Positions 16,824 through 24,292 of a stretch of DNA of 34,910 bases are shown piece after piece. Within the stretch, counting starts at the first letter, position 1. Every line of letters begins with the position of its first letter. This DNA is from Mycobacterium sp. ST-F2. Lineage in GTDB: Bacteria > Actinomycetota > Actinomycetes > Mycobacteriales > Mycobacteriaceae. A program made the position numbers and the translations under genes. The DNA lies in NCBI RefSeq assembly GCF_001905655.1, contig NZ_JMHT01000018.1, positions 1 to 34,910 on the forward strand, given 5' to 3'. The notes under the pieces are model-generated. The model was not told the DNA's origin. It saw only the letters and a list, made by a program, of their open reading frames with translations, and made no database searches.

Positions 16824-17228
16824 TCAGGGTAATTCGAGCCCCAGCGCATCGATCAGAATCTGCGGCGGTTCGACCTTGCCGGACCCATCTGTGGCGATAC
16901 AGACGTAGACGGTCCGTGCCGTCACGATGGGCTGGGTGGCATCGCCCGCGTGGATGAGGAATTCGGCGGTGAACGACGTGCGGCCACGGGCGGGGACGGT
17001 GACGTCGACGTGGATCTGGTCGCCCCACTTCAGCGAGCCTGACCAGTCCAGTTCGGTGTGCACCACCTGGGTGTCGACGCCCGCGTCGAAGATGTCGTGC
17101 CACGAAGCCTTTTGGGCGATGAACGCGCCGAAGGCCTTGTCCATGTAGGCCAGGTACCACATGTTGAAGACCACGCCCTGCTGGTCGACCTCGAGATACC
17201 GGACGGGCGCGGTGTAGGTGAACGTCAC
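16824..17228 (-). CDS. hotdog-fold acyl-CoA thioesterase (4HBT/YbgC-like)
   Basis: A 134-residue single hotdog domain. The active-site motif EVDQQGVVFNMWYLAYMDKA corresponds to the YbgC/4HBT signature, with Asp15 as the catalytic acid. Strands GDQIHVDVTVPARGRTSFTA and ARTVYVCIATDGSG complete the fold. It should hydrolyse short or aromatic acyl-CoA thioesters as a dimer or tetramer. The start is a GTG (17228) located 9 bases after the stop of the quinone oxidoreductase gene, so the two genes are probably one transcript. The substrate cannot be derived from sequence. Confidence 0.88.
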   Translation of the reverse strand: MTFTYTAPVRYLEVDQQGVVFNMWYLAYMDKAFGAFIAQKASWHDIFDAGVDTQVVHTELDWSGSLKWGDQIHVDVTVPARGRTSFTAEFLIHAGDATQPIVTARTVYVCIATDGSGKVEPPQILIDALGLELP

Positions 17229-17237
17229 GCCGTCAAC

Positions 17238-18209
17238 CTAATCCCGTACCCGCAGAAGCACTTTCCCCGACACGGCACCGGCCTGCAGGAGCTGGTGGGC
17301 CGCCGCGGCCTGCTCGATGGGCAGCTCCGCGCCGATGATGGGGCGTACCCGGCCGTCGGCCACCATCGGCCAAACATGCTGCACCACTTCGGAAATCACC
17401 GCGGCCTTGCCGGACGGTCCGTCGAGGGGCCGGGAGCGCAACGCGGTGGCGATGACGCCGGCCCGCTTGCCGAGGAGCTTGGCGATGTTCAGTTCGCCCT
17501 TGACGCCGCCCTGCATTCCGATGATCACCACGCGGCCGTCGGGCGCGAGTGCATCGATGTTCCGGTCCAGGTAGGAGGCACCCATGATGTCGAAGATGAC
17601 GTCGGCGCCGCCCATCTCCGTCATCCGTGCGACGAAGTCCTCGTCGCGGTAGTCCACCAGGATGTCGGCGCCCAATTCGCGGCAGAGCTCCAGCTTTTCG
17701 AGTGACGCGGTGACTGCGACGCGAACGCCCAGCGCGTGGGCGACCTGGATGGCATGCGTGCCGATGCCGCTGGCGCCGCCGTGCAGCAGCACCAGTTGGC
17801 CGGGCTGCAGGTGCGCGGTCATCATCAGGTTGGACCACACCGTGGCGGCGACCTCGGGCAGGCCGGCCGCGTGCTGCCGGCTCACCCCCGTTGGGATCGG
17901 CATGACCTGCGGCGCGGGTACGGCCACCTTCTCGGCGTAGCCGCCGCCGGCCAGCAGCGCGCACACCTGGTCGCCGACGGTCCAGTTCTCGACGCCGGCG
18001 CCGACCTCGGAGATGACGCCCGAAACCTCGAGTCCCAGGATGTCGCTGGCGCCCGGCGGCGGGGGATACAGGCCGGCGGCCTGCAGCAGGTCGGCCCGGT
18101 TCACTCCTGCGGTCGTGACGTCGATGACGACCTCGCCATCGGCGGCCGTCACGTCCGGTACGTCGGTCCATACCAGTTGACCAGGGGATTCGACGACGAT
18201 GGCGCGCAT
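17238..18209 (-). CDS. NADPH-quinone oxidoreductase, PIG3/QOR-type (Rv3777-like)
   Basis: A 323-residue zinc-free medium-chain dehydrogenase. The N-terminal GroES-like domain carries GLYPPPPGASDILGLEVSG, typical of the human PIG3 subgroup. The Rossmann motif LLHGGASGIGTHAIQ (142-155) binds NADPH, and the C-terminal EVVQHVWPMVADGRVRP closes the fold. Predicted to reduce quinones by one- or two-electron transfer; the in vivo substrate is unknown. The start at 18209 was preferred over one six codons upstream, because TAGCGT lies exactly 7 bases before this ATG. The following thioesterase gene starts 9 bases after the stop. Confidence 0.9.
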   Translation of the reverse strand: MRAIVVESPGQLVWTDVPDVTAADGEVVIDVTTAGVNRADLLQAAGLYPPPPGASDILGLEVSGVISEVGAGVENWTVGDQVCALLAGGGYAEKVAVPAPQVMPIPTGVSRQHAAGLPEVAATVWSNLMMTAHLQPGQLVLLHGGASGIGTHAIQVAHALGVRVAVTASLEKLELCRELGADILVDYRDEDFVARMTEMGGADVIFDIMGASYLDRNIDALAPDGRVVIIGMQGGVKGELNIAKLLGKRAGVIATALRSRPLDGPSGKAAVISEVVQHVWPMVADGRVRPIIGAELPIEQAAAAHQLLQAGAVSGKVLLRVRD

Positions 18210-18216
18210 GGACGCA

Positions 18217-18222
18217 ACGCTA
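18217..18222 (-). promoter_or_regulatory. -10 element for the quinone oxidoreductase gene
   Basis: TAGCGT on the minus strand ends 7 bases before the ATG at 18209: a leaderless promoter pattern. It decides the start of this gene. Confidence 0.55.
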
Positions 18223-18273
18223 CACACGGACCCGACGGGCTCGCGCGGGGCTGGACCCCTTAGGCTGTTCCGC

Positions 18274-18360
18274 GGTGGCGTGGCAGAGCGGCCTAATGCA
18301 CTCGCCTTGAAAGCGAGAGTTGGTTAAACCCAACCGGGGGTTCAAATCCCTCCGCCACCG
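18274..18360 (+). tRNA. tRNA-Ser(TGA)
   Basis: The acceptor strands GGTGGCG (18274-18280) and CGCCACC (18353-18359) pair fully, with discriminator G. The anticodon stem CTCGC/GCGAG encloses CTTGAAA, giving anticodon TGA at 18308-18310, which reads UCA and related serine codons. A long variable arm (AGTTGGTTAAACCCAACC) and a T-loop GTTCAAATC are present, as required for tRNA-Ser. CCA is not encoded. Confidence 0.97.
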
Positions 18361-18525
18361 CTCTTTCGGGCGGGCTGTGACCTGGAACGAATAGGGGTTT
18401 TCCCTACGGTTTCGGTAGAGAGCACATGCATCGTGTCGATCAAGTCGACGACGCCGCTCGCACAGGTACGCTATGGCTTCCAACTGGAGGCGATCTACCT
18501 TCTCCTGCGTCTGAGGAGCACACTC

Positions 18526-19815
18526 ATGGGTTTCATTCAGGCCTTTGTCGGCGCGTTCGGCGGATCGCTCGCAGACCAATGGAAGGACTTCATCGTCCCG
18601 CCGCAGGTCGCCCCGACCGCGGCGATCTTCCCGGGTGTGCCCGTCGGTCAGAACGCCGGCCGCGGTTCCAATACCCATGGGTCGCAGAACATCATCACCA
18701 ACGGCTCAAAACTCGTGGTTCCCGAGGGCACCGGTCTGTTGACGTTCCAGGACGGCAAGATCACGGGCTTCATCGCTCAGCCCGGCGGATACGAGTGGCG
18801 TTCGGATGATCTGAACTCGCAGTCGATCTTCGCCGGTGACGGCATCGTCAGCCCGCTGATCAAGCAATCGTTCGAGCGCTTCAAGTTCGGCGGCCAGCCG
18901 GGCAGCCAGCAGTTGGTCTTCTATGTCAACCTTCGTGAAATCCCGAACAACCGTTTCGGCACGCAGTCCGAAATCTATTGGGATGACGCCTATCTCGGCG
19001 CCCAGGTGGGTGCCATCACGCGCGGCACGTACACCATGCGCATCCTGGACCCGATCCTGTTCGCCACCCAGTTCGTGCCGCTGACATACCTGCAACCGGG
19101 CGGGGCGATCTTCGACTTCACCGACTTCGACAACGACGCGGCGACCCAGCTCTTCAACGAGGTGGTGGCATCGCTGGCGCCGGCGTTCTCGCACTACACG
19201 AACGATCCGTCCAAGGGCAATCGGATGGCCAGAATCCAGGGCGACTCAATCGGTTTCGCCCAGTCACTCTCGGCGGCCGTCGAAGCGGCGTACCGCTGGA
19301 CGACCGGGCGGGGAATCACGATCGTCAACGTCGCGATCGCATCGATCGAGTACGACGAGGACACCCGCCGGCTGCTCTCGGATGTCAAGAAGGCGGATGC
19401 CCTGAGCGGCAACCGTGGCAACTCGTTCCTGCAGCAGTCTGTTGCGCGCGGTATGCAGGCCGCGGGCGAGAACGGTGGTGGTGCCGCGGGCATCGCGATG
19501 ATGGGTATGGGGATGAATGCCGCGGGCGGCGCGATGGGTGGCCTGCAACAACCCCCGGGCCCAGCTCCTTATCAGCAGGTGCCGCCGCAGGGATATGCAC
19601 CGCAGCAGGGCTACCCGCAGCAGGGTTATCCCCAACAGGGCTACCCGCAGCAGGGCTACCCGCAGGCGCCGCCGCCTCCTCCCCAGGTCCCTCCGCAGGC
19701 TCCCGCGGCTGATGATCCCGTGGCCAAGCTCGCCCAGTTCAAGAGCATGCTCGACCAGGGCCTCATCACGCAGGCCGACTACGACGCTGCCAAGGCGAAG
19801 GCACTCGGGCTGTAG
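18526..19815 (+). CDS. SPFH-domain protein with C-terminal SHOCT-like tail (YdjI-like)
   Basis: A 429-residue protein starting MGFIQAFVGAFGGSLADQWK. The first 320 residues match the SPFH/band-7 'virion core protein' family (YdjI of Bacillus): SNTHGSQNIITNGSKLVVPE, LTFQDGKITGFIAQPGGYEW, FGTQSEIYWDDAYLGAQVGA, and a helical region VKKADALSGNRGNSFLQQSV. A Gly/Met-rich segment, QQGYP repeats and a short C-terminal helical hairpin DDPVAKLAQFKSMLDQGLIT-QADYDAAKAKALGL (SHOCT-type oligomerisation motif) follow. The GGAG before 18526 fixes the start; an upstream in-frame ATG is less likely. It forms a unit with the zinc-ribbon gene 3 bases downstream. Relatives form large membrane-linked assemblies under envelope stress; the role here is inferred. 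Confidence 0.9.
   Translation: MGFIQAFVGAFGGSLADQWKDFIVPPQVAPTAAIFPGVPVGQNAGRGSNTHGSQNIITNGSKLVVPEGTGLLTFQDGKITGFIAQPGGYEWRSDDLNSQSIFAGDGIVSPLIKQSFERFKFGGQPGSQQLVFYVNLREIPNNRFGTQSEIYWDDAYLGAQVGAITRGTYTMRILDPILFATQFVPLTYLQPGGAIFDFTDFDNDAATQLFNEVVASLAPAFSHYTNDPSKGNRMARIQGDSIGFAQSLSAAVEAAYRWTTGRGITIVNVAIASIEYDEDTRRLLSDVKKADALSGNRGNSFLQQSVARGMQAAGENGGGAAGIAMMGMGMNAAGGAMGGLQQPPGPAPYQQVPPQGYAPQQGYPQQGYPQQGYPQQGYPQAPPPPPQVPPQAPAADDPVAKLAQFKSMLDQGLITQADYDAAKAKALGL
19603..19662 (+). repeat. four 15-bp in-frame repeats coding QQGYP
   Basis: Four consecutive 15-base units (consensus CAGCAGGGCTACCCG, with minor third-base changes) code QQGYP four times inside the SPFH gene. The units could slip in replication, so their number may vary between strains. 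QGYP-type runs are flexible and prone to phase separation. Confidence 0.9.
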
Positions 19816-19818
19816 GAA

Positions 19819-21252
19819 ATGGCAGGTCCGCCACCCCCGCCACCCAATCAGCCCTGGCCGCCGTACCCGCCACCGCCAGGGCCACCGCCGCAAGGGCCGC
19901 CACCGCAGCAGTATGTGCAGCCCGGCGGCGTCATCCCGCGCGACCAAGCTGTCGAGGTGACCCCACCTGGTCAGTTCGGCAACGCGACGTGGGACGACGT
20001 GAACCGCACGCGCGTCGCCGAACGCAACGCTGGTTACGGCCCCGGCGAAGCGCCTGTTGTCACTTATGACAACCACGACGGTCCGCAGGTCATCCAGACC
20101 TCGACCGATCGCGCGGACGGGCTCAACAAGTGCCCCCGCTGCGGAGCCACCGACATCGGCTTCAACGTCAAGGGTGGCCAATTGGTGTGCCACTATTGCC
20201 GATTCGCGTGGAGTGAGAAGAACGCTGCCGAGCTGTTCGATCTCAACTCGCCCATCAGCGCCCTGCGCGGGCGTCACATCGGTTCGGGCTCAGGCAATAT
20301 CGTGCCGAGCGTCAACCAGGTCGTCAGCTTCAAATGCAGCGCATGCGGCGCCGAGGTGTCCATCGACACGGCCCACGCCGTCCAGGCGCGTTGTCACTGG
20401 TGCCGGAACAAGCTGTCGGTGAACGAGCAGATCCAGAACGGTGCCGTCCCCGACGTCGTGTTGCCGTTCTCGCTGCCCAAGGCCGAGGCAGTTGCTCGCA
20501 TCTCCGAATTCGTTTCGGCGCGAAAGTTTTTCGCAAACCCACGGTTCACGGCGGAGTTCAACGCCGAGAACGTCATGGGTGTCTATCTGCCCTACCTGAT
20601 CATCGATTTCAACTCTTCGGTGGAGTTCGTCGGCGTCGGCGAGCACACCACTCGCGAGTACACAGTGAAGACCGGCGACAACAGCTCCGAAACGCGCTAC
20701 GACTATGACTCGTATCGCGTGGCGCGCAAGTTTGATCTGTACGTCGACGACCTGACGATCGAATCGGCGGCCGACAAGCGCGACTTCCACACTGATCTCA
20801 ACACCAACAACATCATCAACTCGATCATGCCGTTCGACACCAAGAACGCAGTGCGCTACGACCCCAACTACCTGGCGGGATTCACGTCGCAGCGGCGCGA
20901 TCTCGACGTCGATGCCATGTTCGAGCCGGCGCGCCTGCAGGCCCAGGACATCGGCCGCTATCGCGCCGCGGGGACCTTGGACTTCTACGACCGCGGTGTG
21001 CGGTGGGACCAGCAACGCATCGACGTCCGTGGTGAGCGATGGGTGTCGGCCTACCTGCCGGTGTGGCTGTACAGCTACTACGAGCGCAAGAGCAGCGGCA
21101 AAGAGCTCCTGCACTACATCGCGGTGAACGGACGCACCGGCGAGACCATGGGCTCGGTACCGATCAACACCACACGCCTCTGGATTGCCTCCGGCGTAGC
21201 CGAATTATGCGGTATCGCAGCAACAATCGCGTCGGCGTTTGTGCTCTGGTAG
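19819..21252 (+). CDS. double zinc-ribbon membrane-anchored protein (YdjG-like)
   Basis: A 477-residue protein starting 3 bases after the SPFH gene stop. A Pro-rich N-terminus (1-50) is followed by a TFIIB-type zinc ribbon (Cys105, 108, 124, 127; CPRCG ... CHYC), then a second one (Cys173, 176, 192, 195; CSACG ... CHWC). A large beta-rich domain (about 205-440) includes FFANPRFTAEFNAENVMGVY and the repeated YDSYRVARKFDLYVDDLTIE. A C-terminal membrane helix (WIASGVAELCGIAATIASAF) ends the chain, so most of it should be cytoplasmic and tail-anchored. In other bacteria such proteins stand next to SPFH/YdjI-like genes. The pair is likely to form one complex; no enzymatic site is seen. Confidence 0.85.
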   Translation: MAGPPPPPPNQPWPPYPPPPGPPPQGPPPQQYVQPGGVIPRDQAVEVTPPGQFGNATWDDVNRTRVAERNAGYGPGEAPVVTYDNHDGPQVIQTSTDRADGLNKCPRCGATDIGFNVKGGQLVCHYCRFAWSEKNAAELFDLNSPISALRGRHIGSGSGNIVPSVNQVVSFKCSACGAEVSIDTAHAVQARCHWCRNKLSVNEQIQNGAVPDVVLPFSLPKAEAVARISEFVSARKFFANPRFTAEFNAENVMGVYLPYLIIDFNSSVEFVGVGEHTTREYTVKTGDNSSETRYDYDSYRVARKFDLYVDDLTIESAADKRDFHTDLNTNNIINSIMPFDTKNAVRYDPNYLAGFTSQRRDLDVDAMFEPARLQAQDIGRYRAAGTLDFYDRGVRWDQQRIDVRGERWVSAYLPVWLYSYYERKSSGKELLHYIAVNGRTGETMGSVPINTTRLWIASGVAELCGIAATIASAFVLW

Positions 21253-21260
21253 GGGAGAAC

Positions 21261-21557
21261 ATGTACGCCACACTCGTGTCTACCGCTGTCGACATCCTCG
21301 CGACGACGCGCCACCACTCGAGTTCACACTCGTCGGGCAGCGGCGAATGGCTCCCGTTCCTGTTTCTGCTGACCGGGCCGGCATTCTTCATGTACCAGTA
21401 CACGCGCTACCGGAACAAGAACAAGCGCCACCACCACGAGAGTGAGACGCTCTCGGACATCGCCAACATGCAGACCATGGACCAGTACGTGCAGAGCACG
21501 ACCAACTCGCGCGATTCACGGATGTCGGGTGCGAACGAGCGCGACGTGCTCGGATAA
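21261..21557 (+). CDS. small single-span membrane protein, third gene of the SPFH module
   Basis: Encodes 98 residues from the ATG at 21261, which follows GGGGAG by 3 bases and the previous stop by 8. A Ser/His-rich start (TTRHHSSSHSSGSGEW) is followed by one strong membrane helix (LPFLFLLTGPAFFMYQY, about 31-47), a basic His-rich stretch (RYRNKNKRHHHESE) and a polar tail. Basic residues after the helix predict an inside C-terminus. No family is recognised. Its position suggests it is a membrane partner of the SPFH and zinc-ribbon proteins. Confidence 0.75.
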   Translation: MYATLVSTAVDILATTRHHSSSHSSGSGEWLPFLFLLTGPAFFMYQYTRYRNKNKRHHHESETLSDIANMQTMDQYVQSTTNSRDSRMSGANERDVLG

Positions 21558-21575
21558 CTTGCGGTCAGCCCGGGC

Positions 21576-21599
21576 TGTCGATTCCGGAACCACTCGATC
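21576..21599 (+). promoter_or_regulatory. candidate ECF42-type promoter
   Basis: TGTCGA (21576-21581) and CGATC (21595-21599) stand 13 bases apart, about 50 bases before the DGPF gene. TGTCGA at -35 and a CGA/TC-type -10 are, as I recall, the signature of ECF42 promoters, and the sigma factor coded downstream belongs to that group. Autoregulation is the expected logic. I am not certain of the canonical spacing. Confidence 0.5.
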
Positions 21600-21649
21600 G
21601 TCATCACGATGCCCCCACTCCGGGGCACTCTGGACATCGAGGAGGAACC

Positions 21650-22036
21650 ATGCATTACACACTGCTACTGACCAACGCCGAGCCCGAGCCAGGGCAGGTC
21701 TCCGACGAGGCGATCGCCCAGATGCAGCAGGCCATGGCCGACTACACCGCCGCCCTGCACGCAGCCGGGGTGCTCGTCGGCGCGGATATCCTGGCGCCGC
21801 AATCGAATACGGTCACCGTCACCCGCCGCGACGGTGATCTGCGGATCCAGGACGGCCCGTTCGCCGACACCCGCGAAGCGCTCGCCGGGGTTTTCGTGCT
21901 CGACGTGCCCGACGTCGACGCCGCCGTCACGTGGGCCGAAAAGTGTCCGGCCACCCAGTACGCCGTGATCGAGGTGCGGCCGGCCGCCGCCACGGTGCGG
22001 AACGGCGTCTGGTTGGGGGGTTGCACCGCGGAATGA
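21650..22036 (+). CDS. DGPF/YCII-family protein linked to an ECF42 sigma factor
   Basis: A 128-residue YCII-related protein (MHYTLLLTNAEPEPGQVSDE). It carries the DGPF signature in LRIQDGPFADTREALAGVFV and ends with YAVIEVRPAA. A perfect AGGAGG lies 5 bases before the ATG. Its last codon overlaps the sigma factor start (ATGA), so the two are translationally coupled. DGPF proteins are standard partners and targets of ECF42 sigma factors. A dimeric alpha/beta fold is known for YCII relatives; the chemical activity and the sensed signal are unknown. Confidence 0.9.
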   Translation: MHYTLLLTNAEPEPGQVSDEAIAQMQQAMADYTAALHAAGVLVGADILAPQSNTVTVTRRDGDLRIQDGPFADTREALAGVFVLDVPDVDAAVTWAEKCPATQYAVIEVRPAAATVRNGVWLGGCTAE

Positions 22037-23208
22037 CCGACGAGGCGGCGCAACGGGCGGAGACGGCCGCCCGCACCTCCTATGGTCGACTGCTGGCCCT
22101 GCTCGCGGCCCGCACCCATGACCTCGCCGGCGCCGAGGACGCCCTGGCCGACGCCTTCGAACGCGCTCTGACCCGGTGGCCGGAAGACGGAGTCCCCGAT
22201 GATCCCGACGCCTGGCTGCTCACGGTGGCCCGGAACCGTCAGCGCGACGGTTGGCGGTCGGCCGCGCACCGCACCTCGGTGCCGCTGGACCCGGACCGGC
22301 ACGACGCCGTCGACGTCGAGCCGGAGCCGGGGGACCGGAGGCTGGATCTGCTGCTGCTCTGCGCCCACCCGGACATCGCACCGGCGGCGCGCGTGCCACT
22401 CATGCTCAACACCGTGCTGGGTTACACCGCGGAGCGCATCGGTCTGGCCTTCCTGGTCCCGCCCACGACCATGGCGGGGAGGCTGGTCCGCGCCAAGCAA
22501 CGGATCCGCCGGGACAACATCCCCTTCGAGGTACCCGACGGCGCCACGCCGGAGCGGGTGGCTGCGGTGCTCGAGGCCGTGTACGGCGCGTACGGCATCG
22601 AATGGCCGACGGTGTCGCGGGACCGGCACGCGCTGATCCTCGGTCTGGCCGAGGTGATCACGGAAACGATGCCCTTGGTCGCCGAGGCGCATGGTCTCGC
22701 CGCGCTGCTGTGCCTGTCCAGTGCCCGACTGCCTGCCCGCCTCGACGATGCGGGCCGATTCGTCCCGCTCGCCGACCAGGATCCGGCCCGCTGGGATCGG
22801 CATCTCATCGCCCTCGGGCACCGACACCTGCAGGCCGCGCATGCGCTGTCCGCGGTGGGACCGTTCCAACTGGAGGCGGCGATCAACGCTGTGCACTGCG
22901 CCCGTGCCGCGGGTGCCGCACCGGACTGGCCGACGCTGCGCCGCCTGTACGAAGCGCTGCAGCTGCTCGCCCCCACGGCCGGGGGCGGGGTGGCGCTCGC
23001 CGCCGTCATCGCCGAAATCGACGGTGCCGCAGCCGGTCTCGCGTCCCTCGACGCCGCCCAGGACACGGCCAGACTGCAGCCGGCGTGGGTGCTGCGGGCT
23101 CACCTGCTGCGCCGGCTCGGGGACTCAAGCGGTGCTGATGCCGCCCTTCGGCGGGCCATCGATCTGACCACCGACCCCGCTGAGCGCGCTCACCTCAGCC
23201 GGGGGTAG
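22033..23208 (+). CDS. ECF42-type RNA polymerase sigma factor with C-terminal extension
   Basis: A 391-residue sigma factor. Region sigma2 is at about 15-80 (YGRLLALLAARTHDLAGAED, ADAFERALTRWP, DAWLLTVARNRQRD). Region sigma4 is at about 95-160 (RVPLMLNTVLGYTAERIGLA, PPTTMAGRLVRAKQRIR). The remaining 230 residues form a TPR-like helical extension (DRHLIALGHRHLQAAHALSA, ARLQPAWVLRAHLLRRLGDS). That extension and the upstream DGPF gene define group ECF42. No anti-sigma factor gene is adjacent, in line with this group, in which the extension is thought to control activity. The ATG at 22033 shares four bases with the stop of the previous gene. Confidence 0.92.
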   Translation: MTDEAAQRAETAARTSYGRLLALLAARTHDLAGAEDALADAFERALTRWPEDGVPDDPDAWLLTVARNRQRDGWRSAAHRTSVPLDPDRHDAVDVEPEPGDRRLDLLLLCAHPDIAPAARVPLMLNTVLGYTAERIGLAFLVPPTTMAGRLVRAKQRIRRDNIPFEVPDGATPERVAAVLEAVYGAYGIEWPTVSRDRHALILGLAEVITETMPLVAEAHGLAALLCLSSARLPARLDDAGRFVPLADQDPARWDRHLIALGHRHLQAAHALSAVGPFQLEAAINAVHCARAAGAAPDWPTLRRLYEALQLLAPTAGGGVALAAVIAEIDGAAAGLASLDAAQDTARLQPAWVLRAHLLRRLGDSSGADAALRRAIDLTTDPAERAHLSRG

Positions 23209-23212
23209 GTCG

Positions 23213-23725
23213 TCACCCGACGATCAGCTGCGTGTGCACCGGCGTCGCCCCCGTCGTCAGATCCAGCACCGGGCAGTGTGCGTCCACTGCATCCTGCAGT
23301 TCGCGGTACCGCTCGGCGGTGTCCGGGCCGGCGACGTTGACCGTGACCCGAATCTGCTGGAAGCCGGGGCGGACGGTGTCGTCCAGCCCGAAGAAGCCGC
23401 GTACGTCGAGATCGCCTTCGGCGCTGGCACTGAGCGAGTCGACCTGGATACCAAGCCGTTCCGCCCAGAAGCGGTAGGTCACCACCTGGCAGGACAGCAG
23501 CGACGCGAGGTAGTACTCGACCGGGTTGGGTGCGGTGTGCTGCCCGCCGAGCGCGGGCGGCTCGTCGACGTGCACGCGGTACTTGCCGAGCGCGATCTCG
23601 CTGCCCACGGTGCCTTCGGGCTCAGCGGAGGCCGTGAACACCACGGCGGCCGCGGCAGGATTGTCGGCGACGGCCGCGCGGGTGGCGTCGGTGATCGCGT
23701 TGAGGGAAGTCACGGAAGCAGTCAC
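23213..23725 (-). CDS. OsmC-family protein
   Basis: A 170-residue OsmC/Ohr fold protein from the GTG at 23725. The two reactive cysteines are Cys79 in YYLASLLSCQVVTYR and Cys151 in VDAHCPVLDL, as in thiol-dependent peroxidases of this family. PNPVEYYLASLL is the classical OsmC helix. It probably reduces organic hydroperoxides, though relatives with other roles exist. The start is set by TAACGT 7 bases upstream; a longer frame extends to 24160 but overlaps the divergent gene. It lies tail-to-tail with the sigma factor gene, with only 4 bases between. Confidence 0.85.
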   Translation of the reverse strand: MTASVTSLNAITDATRAAVADNPAAAAVVFTASAEPEGTVGSEIALGKYRVHVDEPPALGGQHTAPNPVEYYLASLLSCQVVTYRFWAERLGIQVDSLSASAEGDLDVRGFFGLDDTVRPGFQQIRVTVNVAGPDTAERYRELQDAVDAHCPVLDLTTGATPVHTQLIVG

Positions 23726-23732
23726 GCCGGCG

Positions 23733-23738
23733 ACGTTA
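23733..23738 (-). promoter_or_regulatory. -10 element for the OsmC gene
   Basis: TAACGT on the minus strand ends 7 bases before the GTG at 23725. It forms half of an 81-bp divergent promoter region shared with the flavoenzyme gene. Confidence 0.55.
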
Positions 23739-23794
23739 TTTGCGTTGCCGTCGGGGATCGACCGTTGTGTCCACGATGAATTCAATTTCCGGAT

Positions 23795-23800
23795 TACGCT
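23795..23800 (+). promoter_or_regulatory. -10 element for the split-barrel flavoenzyme gene
   Basis: TACGCT ends 6 bases before the ATG at 23807, the leaderless pattern. It faces the OsmC promoter. Confidence 0.5.
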
Positions 23801-23806
23801 GCGGCT

Positions 23807-24292
23807 ATGGGTAATGACCTTGCCGCCGCCATGGGCCGGTTGATATTTCGCGGCATGGACAAACTGCGCCACCGGGAGGCCTTCGACATCGGAGAACCGA
23901 CGGGTACGGATTTCACGGGCTTCGACCGGGCGCGGCAGATCGTCCTGGTGACGTACAAGCGGTCCGGTGAGGCCATGCCGAGCCCGATCAACCACGGTGT
24001 CGCCGACGGGAAGCTGTACGTCCGCACCGACGCATCGACAGGGAAAGTGAAGCGGGTACGCAACAATTCGCGCGTCGTCGTCGTGCCGTGCAATCTTCGG
24101 GGTAAGCCGAAGGGGCAGCCGGTCGCGGGTATCGCGCGGATTCTGCCCGAAGCCGAGCACGCCAAGGCCGACGCCGCGATCGCCGCGAACTGGTCACCGG
24201 GCATGAAGGTGTTCGAGAAGACCCTCGAGAAGAGCAGTTCGGCGTTCGACATCCCGATGGCCTACATCGAAATCAGCCCGTGCGGATCCTGA
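23807..24292 (+). CDS. PPOX-class split beta-barrel, F420/FMN-dependent enzyme
   Basis: A 161-residue flavin/deazaflavin-dependent oxidoreductase of the pyridoxine 5'-phosphate oxidase-like split-barrel class. RQIVLVTYKRSGEAMPSPIN, then HGVADGKLYVRTDASTGKVK-RVRNNSRVVVVPCNLRGKPK, matches the cofactor-binding core of the F420-dependent PPOX group common in mycobacteria. The C-terminal helix EKTLEKSSSAFDIPMAYIEI closes the barrel. The substrate is unknown; relatives reduce biliverdin or other small molecules. Its last codons overlap the GTG of the next gene by 13 bases, so the two are coupled. Confidence 0.82.
   Translation: MGNDLAAAMGRLIFRGMDKLRHREAFDIGEPTGTDFTGFDRARQIVLVTYKRSGEAMPSPINHGVADGKLYVRTDASTGKVKRVRNNSRVVVVPCNLRGKPKGQPVAGIARILPEAEHAKADAAIAANWSPGMKVFEKTLEKSSSAFDIPMAYIEISPCGS

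Noticed and set aside
18392..18406. TAGGG-GTTTT-CCCTA inverted repeat after tRNA-Ser(TGA)
   Set aside because: Only a 5-bp stem and no T-run after it, so it is too weak to call a terminator or operator.
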